From assembly GCA_036245805.1 (NCBI GenBank), contig BTRK01000001.1, positions 36,716,995-36,780,994 of the forward strand: a DNA stretch of 64,000 nucleotides, written 5' to 3'. Positions 34,721 to 47,787 of the stretch are shown piece after piece (the first letter of the stretch is position 1; every line of letters starts with the position of its first letter). The position numbers and the translations under genes are program-made. The notes beneath the pieces are model-generated. The model made no database searches, had not been told where the DNA came from, and was given only the letters and a program-made list of their open reading frames with translations. The stretch is from Pristionchus mayeri (taxonomy: Eukaryota; Nematoda; Chromadorea; Rhabditida; Neodiplogasteridae).

Positions 34721-34974
34721 TCAAATAAAGAAGCCTTCCAAAACCTATCGGATAACTGGGATTGTTCAATGTCTAAATTTATTTTAAATAATGATATTAT
34801 TAATATAGGCAATGCCACTTACAGGACTTCCGACTGCTGAGCATCATGGGAGGATACTGTACAATGCTCTCCCTGATCGCGAACTGTGCTGTTTTCTTCT
34901 TCTCAAAACTGCTCGAAATCCTTTATGATAAGGAGAATGACAATCGTATTTAAAAACATCAGATCGCGGATATA

Positions 34975-35796
34975 TTGGGTTGTCCCATAATTCGTGTCGT
35001 TTTTCTTCTACATTTAATTTCTCGTAAATGATCAAACGCCTTCAGTACCTCAGGCTATACTTAACAGAAGACTCATGTTAAGAAATTTATCGCACATTTT
35101 TCTCCGGCTTACATTGCCTAATGATGATGCAATAAGTGAAAATACAGAATTTCCGATCTTTTTTTCAAAAAAATATAGTTATTTTACGAGTAATGTTTAA
35201 AATCCCTAAGACTACAGGTGGAAGCATGGTGCATGACACTTCACATTATGCTTCTAAATCATAGTTTTCTGAAACATTTACTGAAATATTTCACAAATTG
35301 TCATCGGAGGGTGGTTTCAAAAGGGTCGATTTCACGATTCTAGTATTTCCAATGCTCCAAACGATATCATTTTACTATGATAAGGCAAATAAAATAATTT
35401 GTAAACGATTCCATACTGATCCGGAAAGAAAATCCCCAGAAATTTTCTAACCACTTTGAAAATCTCGGGTTTCGTAGTCACCTCGCAAAGCATTTTGGAA
35501 GGCAGGGATTGTTCCCAATATACTTAGTTGCTACTATAGAGTAACGATGCACGGTGCACTTATTTTTATCTGTTCGTTAGAGTTGATTTTTTTCAATTTT
35601 AAAACCACCAATTTTTTAGCAAAAATTTCACAATCGTCTAATTCACATCCACTCCAATGTCTTTACTCGCTGACGCACCTACAATGTAGAGTGCTGAACA
35701 CTGTATCTAATGCAACATACAACAAGTCACACACTTTCCTTATTCCAGCGAAATATTATTTTAAAAAGTGGCGTCACGAATTATGGGAAAACCCAA
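34975..35796. mobile_element. mariner-like element, internally deleted
   Basis: Ends TTGGGTTGTCCCATAATTCG and CGAATTATGGGAAAACCCAA are inverted repeats flanked by TA (34973-34974 and 35797-35798). The length of 822 bases is short of the roughly 1.3 kb of a complete mariner, and no transposase frame survives. Its ends differ from those of the element at 22.7 kb, so it is a separate family. Confidence 0.8.
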
Positions 35797-36195
35797 TAAT
35801 AGCATAGCAATCCTTATTACTCCACGAAATCTTTTAAATTTTGAGACTAGTATCCCAATTCGCAACGCTCTCAATTGAACACATTTCCTGCTACTCTTTT
35901 ATGTCACATTCAATTTAATCTTTTCGTTATACATTTTGAGCTTTTCTTGTTCTGTCATCCTCCCGGATCATTACTTTCATGACCACCGACTTAATGGAAA
36001 TGTAATGTCGAACCATATGACATATTCCGGATCCACTTTCCTGATCTATCAGCCTAGACCATGTAGATTCAAGAGTTCGTTGTAATTATAATTTATTCGC
36101 ATGGACAATGATAACACATTTCTGTTGAAACTATACACATCGTGAAACAATATTTCACATTTACTTTTCGTCGAAAGGTCTGGCTTCGGGTAGAA
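35797..36195. other. intergenic, nothing recognised
   Basis: AT-rich sequence between the mariner-like element and the satellite; no coding pattern was found. Confidence 0.4.
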
Positions 36196-36426
36196 ATTTT
36201 GGGTATATTCTCACGCCACCTTAATTTTGAGTATATTCTCACGCCACCTTAATTTTGGGTATATTCTCATGCCACCTTAATTTTGGGTATATTCTCACGC
36301 CACCTTTATTTTGGGTATATTCTCACGCCACCTTAATTTTGGGTATATTCTCACGCCACCTTAATTTTGGGTATATTCTCACGTCACCTTAATTTTGGGT
36401 ATATTCTCACGTCACCTTAATTTTGG
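36196..36426 (-). repeat. 28-bp minisatellite, short block in inverted orientation
   Basis: About eight units of the reverse complement of the main array unit (TTTTGGGTATATTCTCACGC plus CACCTTAA). They are flanked by a short direct repeat, GGCTTCGGGTAGA at 36,182 and GGCTTCGCGTAGA at 36,425. Confidence 0.93.
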
Positions 36427-36640
36427 CTTCGCGTAGACCATCAGTAAAGGTACCGTATGCTCATTACTCCGCACGCGTTTATGAAAAAATATGGGTAACC
36501 TTGGGAATCTTTAATGTTTGCTTACTTTGCGTATCTCAATTCTTTGAAGACCAGTCGATTCTGAGTCCATTGTTCGGTGACATGGGCACATAACTCGGCG
36601 CGGCTGTGTTTTTATCATAGAATTAGTGGGATGAGTCCAC
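36427..36640. other. unique spacer between inverted and direct satellite blocks
   Basis: About 215 bases without repeat units or a coding frame. Confidence 0.7.
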
Positions 36641-39600
36641 TAATATACCCAAAATTAAGGTGGCGTGAGAATATACCCAAAAATTAAGGTGGCGTGAGAA
36701 TATACCCAAAAATTAAGGTGGCGTGAGAATATACCCAAAATTAAGGTGGCGTGAGAATATACCCAAAATTAAGGTGGCGTGAGAATATACCCAAAAATTA
36801 AGGTGGCGTGAGAATATACCCAAAAATTAAGGTGGCGTGAGAATATACCCAAAATTAAGGTGGCGTGAGAATATACCCAAAATTAAGGTGGCGTGAGAAT
36901 ATACCCAAAAATTAAGGTGGCGTGAGAATATACCCAAAATTAAGGTGGCGTGAGAATATACCCAAAATTAAGGTGGCGTGAGAATATACCCAAAATTAAG
37001 GTGGCGTGAGAATATACCCAAAATTAAGGTGGCGTGAGAATATACCCAAAATTAAGGTGGCGTGAGAATATACCCAAAATTAAGGTGGCGTGAGAATATA
37101 CCCAAAATTAAGGTGGCGTGAGAATATACCCAAAATTAAGGTGGCGTGAGAATATACCCAAAATTAAGGTGGCGTGAGAATATACCCAAAATTAAGGTGG
37201 CGTGAGAATATACCCAAAATTAAGGTGGCGTGAGAATATACCCAAAATTAAGGTGGCGGGAGAATATACCCAAAATTAAGGTGGCGTGAGAATATACCCA
37301 AAATTAAGGTGGCGTGAGAATATACCCAAAATTAAGGTGGCGTGAGAATATACCCAAAATTAAGGTGGCGTGAGAATATACCCAAAATTAAGGTGGCGTG
37401 AGAATATACCCAAAATTAAGGTGGCGGGAGAATATACCCAAAATTAAGGTGGCGTGAGAATATACCCAAAATTAAGGTGGCGTGAGAATATACCTAAAAT
37501 TAAGGTGGCGTGAGAATATACCCAAAATTAAGGTGGCGTGAGAATATACCCAAAATTAAGGTGGCGTGAGAATATACCCAAAATTAAGGTGGCGTGAGAA
37601 TATACCCAAAATTAAGGTGGCGTGAGAATATACCCAAAATTAAGGTGGCGTGAGAATATACCCAAAATTAAGGTGGCGTGAGAATATACCCAAAATTAAG
37701 GTGGCGTGAGAATATACCCAAAATTAAGGTGGCGTGAGAATATACCCAAAATTAAGGTGGCGTGAGAATATACCCAAAATTAAGGTGGCGTGAGAATATA
37801 CCCAAAATTAAGGTGGCGTGAGAATATACCCAAAATTAAGGTGGCGTGAGAATATACCCAAAATTAAGGTGGCGTGAGAATATACCCAAAATTAAGGTGG
37901 CGTGAGAATATACCCAAAATTAAGGTGGCGTGAGAATATACCCAAAATTAAGGTGGCGTGAGAATATACCCAAAATTAAGGTGGCGTGAGAATATACCCA
38001 AAATTAAGGTGGCGTGAGAATACTACCCAAAATTAAGGTGGCGTGAGAATATACCCAAAAATTAAGGTGGCGTGAGAATATACCCAAAATTAAGGTGGCG
38101 TGAGAATATACCCAAAATTAAGGTGGCGTGAGAATATACCCAAAATTAAGGTGGCGTGAGAATATACCCAAAATTAAGGTGGCGTGAGAATATACCCAAA
38201 ATTAAGGTGGCGTGAGAATATACCCAAAATTAAGGTGGCGTGAGAATATACCCACAATTAAGGTGGCGTGAGAATATACCCAAAATTAAGGTGGCGTGAG
38301 AATATACCCAAAATTAAGGTGGCGTGAGAATATACCCAAAATTAAGGTGGCGTGAGAATATACCCAAAATTAAGGTGGCGTGAGAATATACCCAAAATTA
38401 AGGTGGCGTGAGAATATACCCAAAATTAAGGTGGCGTGAGAATATACCCAAAATTAAGGTGGCGTGAGAATATACCCAAAATTAAGGTGGCGTGAGAATA
38501 TACCCAAAATTAAGGTGGCGTGAGAATATACCCAAAATTAAGGTGGCGGGAGAATATACCCAAAATTAAGGTGGCGTGAGAATATACCCAAAATTAAGGT
38601 GGCGTGAGAATATACCCAAAATTAAGGTGGCGTGAGAATATACCCAAAATTAAGGTGGCGTGAGAATATACCCAAAATTAAGGTGGCGTGAGAATATACC
38701 CAAAATTAAGGTGGCGTGAGAATATACCCAAAATTAAGGTGGCGTGAGAATATACCCAAAATTAAGGTGGCGTGAGAATATACCCAAAATTAAGGTGGCG
38801 TGAGAATATACCCAAAATTAAGGTGGCGTGAGAATATACCCAAAATTAAGGTGGCGGGAGAATATACCCAAAATTAAGGTGGCGTGAGAATATACCCAAA
38901 ATTAAGGTGGCGTGAGAATATACCCAAAATTAAGGTGGCGTGAGAATATACCCAAAATTAAGGTGGCGTGAGAATATACCCAAAATTAAGGTGGCGGGAG
39001 AATATACCCAAAATTAAGGTGGCGTGAGAATATACCCAAAATTAAGGTGGCGTGAGAATATACCCAAAATTAAGGTGGCGTGAGAATATACCCAAAATTA
39101 AGGTGGCGTGAGAATATACCCAAAATTAAGGTGGCGTGAGAATATACCCAAAATTAAGGTGGCGTGAGAATATACCCAAAATTAAGGTGGCGTGAGAATA
39201 TACCCAAAATTAAGGTGGCGTGAGAATATACCAAAATTAAGGTGGCGTGAGAATATACCCAAAATTAAGGTGGCGTGAGAATATACCCAAAATTAAGGTG
39301 GCGTGAGAATATACCCAAAATTAAGGTGGCGTGAGAATATACCCAAAATTAAGGTGGCGTGAGAATATACCCAAAATTAAGGTGGCGTGAGAATATACCC
39401 AAAATTAAGGTGGCGTGAGAATATACCCAAAATTAAGGTGGCGTGAGAATATACCCAAAATTATGGTGGCGTGAGAATATACCCAAAATTAAGGTGGCGT
39501 GAGAATATACCCAAAATTAAGGTGGCGTGAGAATATACCCAAAATTAAGGTGGCGTGAGAATATACCCAAAATTAAGGTGGCGGGAGAATATACCCAAAA

Positions 39601-42600
39601 TTAAGGTGGCGTGAGAATATACCCAAAATTAAGGTGGCGTGAGAATATAGCCAAAATTAAGGTGGCGTGAGAATATAGCCAAAATTAAGGTGGCGTGAGA
39701 ATATACCCAAAATTAAGGTGGCGTGAGAATATACCCAAAATTAAGGTGGCGTGAGAATATACCCAAAATTAAGGTGGCGTGAGAATATACCCAAAATTAA
39801 GGTGGCGTGAGAATATACCCAAAATTAAGGTGGCGTGAGAATATACCCAAAATTAAGGTGGCGTGAGAATATACCCAAAATTAAGGTGGCGTGAGAATAT
39901 ACCCAAAATTAAGGTGGCGTGAGAATATACCCAAAATTAAGGTGGCGTGAGAATATACCCAAAATTAAGGTGGCGTGAGAATATACCCAAAATTAAGGTG
40001 GCGTGAGAATATACCCAAAATTAAGGTGGCGTGAGAATATACCCAAAATTAAGGTGGCGTGAGAATATACCCAAAATTAAGGTGGCGTGAGAATATACCC
40101 AAAATTAAGGTGGCGTGAGAATATACCCAAAATTAAGGTGGCGTGAGAATATACCCAAAATTAAGGTGGCGTGAGAATATACCCAAAATTAAGGTGGCGT
40201 GAGAATATACCCAAAATTAAGGTGGCGTGAGAATATACCCAAAATTATGGTGGCGTGAGAATATACCCAAAATTAAGGTGGCGTGAGAATATACCCAAAA
40301 TTAAGGTGGCGTGAGAATATATCCAAAATTAAGGTGGCGTGAGAATATACCCAAAATTAAGGTGGCGTGAGAATATACCCAAAATTAAGGTGGCGGGAGA
40401 ATATACCCAAAATTAAGGTGGCGTGAGAATATACCCAAAATTAAGGTGGCGTGAGAATATAGCCAAAATTAAGGTGGCGTGAGAATATAGCCAAAATTAA
40501 GGTGGCGTGAGAATATACCCAAAATTAAGGTGGCGTGAGAATATACCCAAAATTAAGGTGGCGTGAGAATATACCCAAAATTAAGGTGGCGTGAGAATAT
40601 ACCCAAAATTAAGGTGGCGTGAGAATATACCCAAAATTAAGGTGGCGTGAGAATATACCCAAAATTAAGGTGGCGTGAGAATATACCCAAAATTAAGGTG
40701 GCGTGAGAATATACCCAAAATTAAGGTGGCGTGAGAATATACCCAAAATTAAGGTGGCGTGAGAATATACCCAAAATTAAGGTGGCGTGAGAATATACCC
40801 AAAAATTAAGGTGGCGTGAGAATATACCCAAAAATTAAGGTGGCGTGAGAATATACCCAAAATTAAGGTGGCGTGAGAATATACCCAAAATTAAGGTGGC
40901 GTGAGAATATACCCAAAAATTAAGGTGGCGTGAGAATATACCCAAAATTAAGGTGGCGTGAGAATATACCCAAAATTAAGGTGGCGTGAGAATATACCCA
41001 AAATTAAGGTGGCGTGAGAATATACCCAAAATTAAGGTGGCGTGAGAATATACCCAAAATTAAGGTGGCGTGAGAATATACCCAAAATTAAGGTGGCGTG
41101 AGAATATACACAAAATTAAGGTGGCGTGAGAATATACCCAAAATTAAGGTGGCGTGAGAATATACCCAAAATTAAGGTGGCGTGAGAATATACCCAAAAT
41201 TAAGGTGGCGTGAGAATATACCCAAAATTAAGGTGGCGTGAGAATATACCCAAAATTAAGGTGGCGTGAGAATATACCCAAAATTAAGGTGGCGTGAGAA
41301 TATACCCAAAATTAAGGTGGCGTGAGAATATACCCAAAATTAAGGTGGCGGGAGAATATACCCAAAATTAAGGTGGCGTGAGAATATACCCAAAATTAAG
41401 GTGGCGTGAGAATATACCCAAAATTAAGGTGGCGTGAGAATATACCCAAAATTAAGGTGGCGTGAGAATATACCCAAAATTAAGGTGGCGGGAGAATATA
41501 CCCAAAATTAAGGTGGCGTGAGAATATACCCAAAATTAAGGTGGCGGGAGAATATACCCAAAATTAAGGTGGCGTGAGAATATACCCAAAATTAAGGTGG
41601 CGTGAGAATATACCCAAAATTAAGGTGGCGTGAGAATATACCCAAAATTAAGGTGGCGGGAGAATATACCCAAAATTAAGGTGGCGTGAGAATATACCCA
41701 AAATTAAGGTGGCGTGAGAATATACCCAAAATTAAGGTGGCGTGAGAATATACCCAAAATTAAGGTGGCGTGAGAATATACCCAAAATTAAGGTGGCGGG
41801 AGAATATACCCAAAATTAAGGTGGCGTGAGAATATACCCAAAATTAAGGTGGCGTGAGAATATACCCAAAATTAAGGTGGCGTGAGAATATACCTAAAAT
41901 TAAGGTGGCGTGAGAATATACCCAAAATTAAGGTGGCGTGAGAATATACCCAAAATTAAGGTGGCGTGAGAATATACCCAAAATTAAGGTGGCGTGAGAA
42001 TATACCCAAAATTAAGGTGGCGTGAGAATATACCCAAAAATTAAGGTGGCGTGAGAATATACCCAAAATTAAGGTGGCGTGAGAATATACCCAAAATTAA
42101 GGTGGCGTGAGAATATACCCAAAATTAAGGTGGCGTGAGAATATACCCAAAATTAAGGTGGCGTGAGAATATACCCAAAATTAAGGTGGCGTGAGAATAT
42201 ACCCAAAATTAAGGTGGCGTGAGAATATACCCAAAATTAAGGTGGCGTGAGAATATACCCAAAATTATGGTGGCGTGAGAATATACCCAAAATTAAGGTG
42301 GCGTGAGAATATACCCAAAATTAAGGTGGCGTGAGAATATACCCAAAATTAAGGTGGCGTGAGAATATACCCAAAATTAAGGTGGCGTGAGAATATACCC
42401 AAAATTAAGGTGGCGTGAGAATATACCCAAAATTAAGGTGGCGTGAGAATATACCTAAAATTAAGGTGGCGTGAGAATATACCCAAAATTAAGGTGGCGT
42501 GAGAATATACCCAAAATTAAGGTGGCGTGAGAATATACCCAAAATTAAGGTGGCGTGAGAATATACCCAAAATTAAGGTGGCGTGAGAATATACCCAAAA

Positions 42601-45533
42601 TTAAGGTGGCGTGAGAATATACCCAAAATTAAGGTGGCGTGAGAATATACCCAAAATTAAGGTGGCGTGAGAATATACCCAAAATTAAGGTGGCGTGAGA
42701 ATATACCCAAAATTAAGGTGGCGTGAGAATATACCCAAAATTAAGGTGGCGTGAGAATATACCCAAAATTAAGGTGGCGTGAGAATATACCCAAAATTAA
42801 GGTGGCGTGAGAATATACCCAAAATTATGGTGGCGTGAGAATATACCCAAAATTAAGGTGGCGGGAGAATATACCCAAAATTAAGGTGGCGTGAGAATAT
42901 ACCCAAAATTAAGGTGGCGTGAGAATATAGCCAAAATTAAGGTGGCGTGAGAATATAGCCAAAATTAAGGTGGCGTGAGAATATACCCAAAATTAAGGTG
43001 GCGTGAGAATATACCCAAAATTAAGGTGGCGTGAGAATATACCCAAAAATTAAGGTGGCGTGAGAATATACCCAAAAATTAAGGTGGCGTGAGAATATAC
43101 CCAAAATTAAGGTGGCGTGAGAATATACCCAAAATTAAGGTGGCGTGAGAATATACCCAAAATTAAGGTGGCGTGAGAATATACCCAAAATTAAGGTGGC
43201 GTGAGAATATACCCAAAATTAAGGTGGCGTGAGAATATACCCAAAATTAAGGTGGCGTGAGAATATACCCAAAATTAAGGTGGCGTGAGAATATACCCAA
43301 AATTAAGGTGGCGTGAGAATATACCCAAAATTAAGGTGGCGTGAGAATATACCCAAAATTAAGGTGGCGTGAGAATATACCCAAAATTAAGGTGGCGTGA
43401 GAATATACCCAAAATTAAGGTGGCGTGAGAATATACCCAAAATTAAGGTGGCGTGAGAATATACCCAAAATTAAGGTGGCGTGAGAATATACCCAAAATT
43501 AAGGTGGCGTGAGAATATACCCAAAATTAAGGTGGCGTGAGAATATACCCAAAATTATGGTGGCGTGAGAATATACCCAAAATTAAGGTGGCGTGAGAAT
43601 ATACCCAAAATTAAGGTGGCGTGAGAATATATCCAAAATTAAGGTGGCGTGAGAATATACCCAAAATTAAGGTGGCGTGAGAATATACCCAAAATTAAGG
43701 TGGCGGGAGAATATACCCAAAATTAAGGTGGCGTGAGAATATACCCAAAATTAAGGTGGCGTGAGAATATAGCCAAAATTAAGGTGGCGTGAGAATATAG
43801 CCAAAATTAAGGTGGCGTGAGAATATACCCAAAATTAAGGTGGCGTGAGAATATACCCAAAATTAAGGTGGCGTGAGAATACTACCCAAAAATTAAGGTG
43901 GCGTGAGAATATACCCAAAAATTAAGGTGGCGTGAGAATATACCCAAAATTAAGGTGGCGTGAGAATATACCCAAAATTAAGGTGGCGTGAGAATATACC
44001 CAAAAATTAAGGTGGCGTGAGAATATACCCAAAATTAAGGTGGCGTGAGAATATACCCAAAATTAAGGTGGCGTGAGAATATACCCAAAATTAAGGTGGC
44101 GTGAGAATATACCCAAAATTAAGGTGGCGTGAGAATATACCCAAAATTAAGGTGGCGTGAGAATATACCCAAAATTAAGGTGGCGTGAGAATATACCCAA
44201 AATTAAGGTGGCGTGAGAATATACCCAAAATTAAGGTGGCGTGAGAATATACCCAAAATTAAGGTGGCGTGAGAATATACCCAAAATTAAGGTGGCGTGA
44301 GAATATACCCAAAATTAAGGTGGCGTGAGAATATACCCAAAATTAAGGTGGCGTGAGAATATACCCAAAATTAAGGTGGCGTGAGAATATACCCAAAATT
44401 AAGGTGGCGTGAGAATATACCCAAAATTAAGGTGGCGTGAGAATATACCCAAAATTAAGGTGGCGTGAGAATATACCCAAAATTAAGGTGGCGTGAGAAT
44501 ATACCCAAAATTAAGGTGGCGTGAGAATATACCCAAAATTAAGGTGGCGTGAGAATATACCCAAAATTAAGGTGGCGTGAGAATATACCCAAAATTAAGG
44601 TGGCGTGAGAATATACCCAAAATTAAGGTGGCGGGAGAATATACCCAAAATTAAGGTGGCGTGAGAATATACCCAAAATTAAGGTGGCGTGAGAATATAC
44701 CCAAAATTAAGGTGGCGTGAGAATATACCCAAAATTAAGGTGGCGGGAGAATATACCCAAAATTAAGGTGGCGTGAGAATATACCCAAAATTAAGGTGGC
44801 GTGAGAATATACCCAAAATTAAGGTGGCGTGAGAATATACCCAAAATTAAGGTGGCGTGAGAATATACCCAAAATTAAGGTGGCGGGAGAATATACCCAA
44901 AATTAAGGTGGCGTGAGAATATACCCAAAATTAAGGTGGCGTGAGAATATACCCAAAATTAAGGTGGCGTGAGAATATACCCAAAATTAAGGTGGCGTGA
45001 GAATATACCCAAAATTAAGGTGGCGTGAGAATATACCCAAAATTAAGGTGGCGTGAGAATATACCCAAAATTAAGGTGGCGTGAGAATATACCCAAAATT
45101 AAGGTGGCGTGAGAATATACCCAAAATTAAGGTGGCGTGTGAATATACCCAAAATTAAGGTGGCGTGAGAATATACCCAAAATTAAGGTGGCGTGAGAAT
45201 ATACCCAAAATTAAGGTGGCGTGAGAATATACCCAAAATTAAGGTGGCGTGAGAATATACCCAAAATTAAGGTGGCGTGAGAATATACCCAAAATTAAGG
45301 TGGCGTGAGAATATACCCAAAATTAAGGTGGCGGGAGAATATACCCAAAATTAAGGTGGCGTGAGAATATACCCAAAATTAAGGTGGCGTGAGAATATAC
45401 CCAAAATTAAGGTGGCGTGAGAATATACCCAAAATTAAGGTGGCGTGAGAATATACCCAAAATTAAGGTGGCGGAGAATATACCCAAAATTAAGGTGGCG
45501 TGAGAATATACCCAAAATTAAGGTGGCGTGAAC
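36641..45533 (+). repeat. 28-bp minisatellite, main array (about 318 units)
   Basis: Unit AAAATTAAGGTGGCGTGAGA plus ATATACCC (28 bases; some units have one extra A). Units are almost identical, with few recurring variants: GCGGGAGA for GCGTGAGA, TATAGCC, ATATATCC, TACCTAAAA, TTATGG for TTAAGG. Variants occur in repeated groups, showing segmental duplication within the array. The unit has a stop in frame (GCG TGA) and is not coding. The array runs into an assembly gap, so its true length is unknown. Confidence 0.97.
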
Positions 45534-46033
45534 NNNNNNNNNNNNNNNNNNNNNNNNNNNNNNNNNNNNNNNNNNNNNNNNNNNNNNNNNNNNNNNNNNN
45601 NNNNNNNNNNNNNNNNNNNNNNNNNNNNNNNNNNNNNNNNNNNNNNNNNNNNNNNNNNNNNNNNNNNNNNNNNNNNNNNNNNNNNNNNNNNNNNNNNNNN
45701 NNNNNNNNNNNNNNNNNNNNNNNNNNNNNNNNNNNNNNNNNNNNNNNNNNNNNNNNNNNNNNNNNNNNNNNNNNNNNNNNNNNNNNNNNNNNNNNNNNNN
45801 NNNNNNNNNNNNNNNNNNNNNNNNNNNNNNNNNNNNNNNNNNNNNNNNNNNNNNNNNNNNNNNNNNNNNNNNNNNNNNNNNNNNNNNNNNNNNNNNNNNN
45901 NNNNNNNNNNNNNNNNNNNNNNNNNNNNNNNNNNNNNNNNNNNNNNNNNNNNNNNNNNNNNNNNNNNNNNNNNNNNNNNNNNNNNNNNNNNNNNNNNNNN
46001 NNNNNNNNNNNNNNNNNNNNNNNNNNNNNNNNN
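45534..46033. other. assembly gap (500 N)
   Basis: Exactly 500 N, probably a placeholder of fixed size rather than a measured distance. The satellite stops at its left edge. Coding-like sequence begins right after it. Confidence 0.98.
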
Positions 46034-46097
46034 GTCAGCCCCTCCTTCGGGTGCCTCTCGATAAAGTCGGCCATTTCAGGCCACGTCTCGCCCAATT
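46034..46097 (-). CDS. partial exon running into the gap
   Basis: On the minus strand, after TTCAG at about 46,098-46,102, an open segment reads LGETWPEMADFIERHPKEGL and continues into the gap. It looks like genuine coding sequence (mixed charge, acceptor in the right place), but it is too short to assign. The rest of the gene lies in or beyond the gap or in unidentified exons to the right. Confidence 0.4.
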
Positions 46098-47369
46098 CTG
46101 AATCAGCTAATTAGTAATCCACCAATTAATCAATAGTTATGACGTCAGTGATTGATTGATCTTTCTACTGTTCTATCGATATCTTCGCAAGATAGAATTC
46201 TCTTCATCATGCATGCCAGGCAGAAGGATGAGAGAGCGAATTATGAAGGGAGTTCGGGATTCGGTTAAGCAAAAATTGTCCCCTCTTGGAGGATCAATCG
46301 GCAAGAAAACTTGGGAAATGAAAAAAAAGCGGCCCGAATTACGAACTCTAGCTGAGTGCCGCTTGATGCCAAGCCACCCCATCTCTTTTTTCGATGGCAC
46401 TGGGGTCGGCTGAAGACTAAAAAATTAACCCAACTCCAGTTTGTTCATATTTTTTGTTCACGAAAATACTGGATAAGGGGGCATCTTTTCTGGTGAGAAA
46501 TGCGACCTAGTGCCCTTTCGAGAGTAGATATCCACAATCTCTTGCAATGAGGCATGTGCAAACGATAAACGATATATATATATATATATCAAGAAATTGA
46601 TGTGTGAATCGAAATCAGCAACGCTATTATACATGAGGAAATTGGTAATACGTTTATGAAACATAGTGAAATTCTAATTCAGGAACAGGTACAAAACCGA
46701 CTCCGACATATCGGAACCTCGGGAATGAGAGTAAATTATAGGGAAAATATCGTCATCGTTCGTCTACACACCGCTACCTTACAGTCAGCAGACGAGAGTT
46801 CGAAATTCGGGTAATCCTCATTTTGCACACTCTTTTGGGCACTTCTTGGATAATTGTCCCATCCCCTTTCTCCTCTACCCACTCATTTCTAGGTGTAATT
46901 CCTTGATTTTCGGCCGTCCAACCCCTTTGTGATGGGGAGGGAATGATGAATGATAGGGGAGGGTGGGGGGGGTGGGCCAAATATCAAGAAGTGCCCTCTT
47001 TTGGCTGGTTGAGCCGTGAGAGTGTGCTTCGAATTAAGTCAGTCCGTGGTATCGATCCTCGAGCTACCGCTCACCCTTTTTGATTCTTGCGATCCCTAGA
47101 ATCAGATTATCGCAGAAGCCGAATTTTTGCCGTCGACGATACTGCAAAAAGATCAATAAGATCTCGCACTTGTCAGAGCAAATACTTGTTCGAAATATAA
47201 TTATTATTTCGCTTTACTACAACAATTTAAATTTTAAAAAATAAAACAATTATCATAATATTCCAATTATAATCATTTCAACACACCTCGACAACTGCAC
47301 TGGCCATCTCATTTATCAGCTCCTTGCTAATCAGTCCCTTCTCCATCCCTCGTCTATCACACTCTCCAG
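46098..47369. other. mostly intergenic, nothing firm
   Basis: A 68-codon basic frame starting at 46,210 (MPGRRMRERIMKGVRDSVKQ) is noted but has no support. There is a (TA)n tract at about 46,571-46,590 and a solitary CACTAGG-type MITE end (GACCTAGTGCC) at about 46,504. Confidence 0.35.
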
Positions 47370-47453
47370 AATGGCCAGGAAGCCATTGACAACGCCGGCG
47401 AAAGGCAGCAGCTTGTGGAGAAACAATTGGGGGAATCTATTCTCCACATTTTG
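47370..47453 (+). CDS. probable N-terminal exon of the sterol O-acyltransferase gene
   Basis: Bounded by CTCCAG at 47,369 and GTAGGT at 47,454, 28 codons, phase 0 at both ends. It reads NGQEAIDNAGERQQLVEKQL then GESILHIL. The amphipathic ERQQLVEKQLGESILHIL resembles the cytosolic N-terminal helix of animal SOAT/ACAT ([20 protein letters not shown] in human SOAT1), and its phase fits the exon at 56,166. If joined, the intron would be 8.7 kb and would contain a foldback element and a minus-strand gene. The starting exon upstream was not found. Alternatively it belongs to an unrelated gene. Confidence 0.4.
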
Positions 47454-47787
47454 GTAGGTATATCGATCGTATATTACCTCCTCGCCGTCGTCATCTGTGA
47501 TTCAGAATCCTGCTCGTCCACTGAATGTTCTTCCGTTTCTTTCTCTTCTGAATCACTGCTGTTCTTAGATGATCTAAAATGGGTTCACATCGTACTACTG
47601 AATATTCGTAAAGCACAATCGGTGTGGGTTGCTGAGTCACCTTGGCGGTTCGAGGAAAGATGGGCTATAGCGTGTTACATTTCCCCATTTTGATACGATG
47701 CCTATCCTGAACTCCTGTTAGCTCGGTTGTATGATACCTGTATTATGACGCAGTATTCGTAAGGGTCAGACAATTCATGGAGGATCT

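Larger units (their letters stand above)
33601..34953 (+). pseudogene. four-transmembrane array member 7, reading frame doubtful
   Basis: Coding-like blocks in order: 33601-33725 (MNNPDNMFHPGK, then in another frame RTALFLLMAAFTIIYC..PLEESSFD), 34170-about 34314 (LLLQSLSFISALVGVYYIQP), 34420-34509 (VLVTLYSLFPMEFSDTVLSY) and 34825-34953 (MGGYCTMLSLIANCAVFFF ending at TAA). The last two join in phase 0 and resemble the layout of the 30,160 gene. Problems: a one-base frame change inside the first block, and no donor with the right phase at the end of the second except a weak GTCTTA. Either this is a recently decayed copy or the 5' exons are mis-modelled. A small foldback lies in intron 1 and a hairpin repeat in the last intron. 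Confidence 0.5.

Noticed and set aside
36641..45533. CRISPR array or repeat-coded protein
   Set aside because: Units are contiguous 28-mers with no spacers, and each unit carries a stop. The context is a eukaryotic genome, so it is a minisatellite.
45490..46114. Long open frames across the gap
   Set aside because: They consist almost entirely of N. Only the approximately 64 real bases to the right look coding, on the minus strand.
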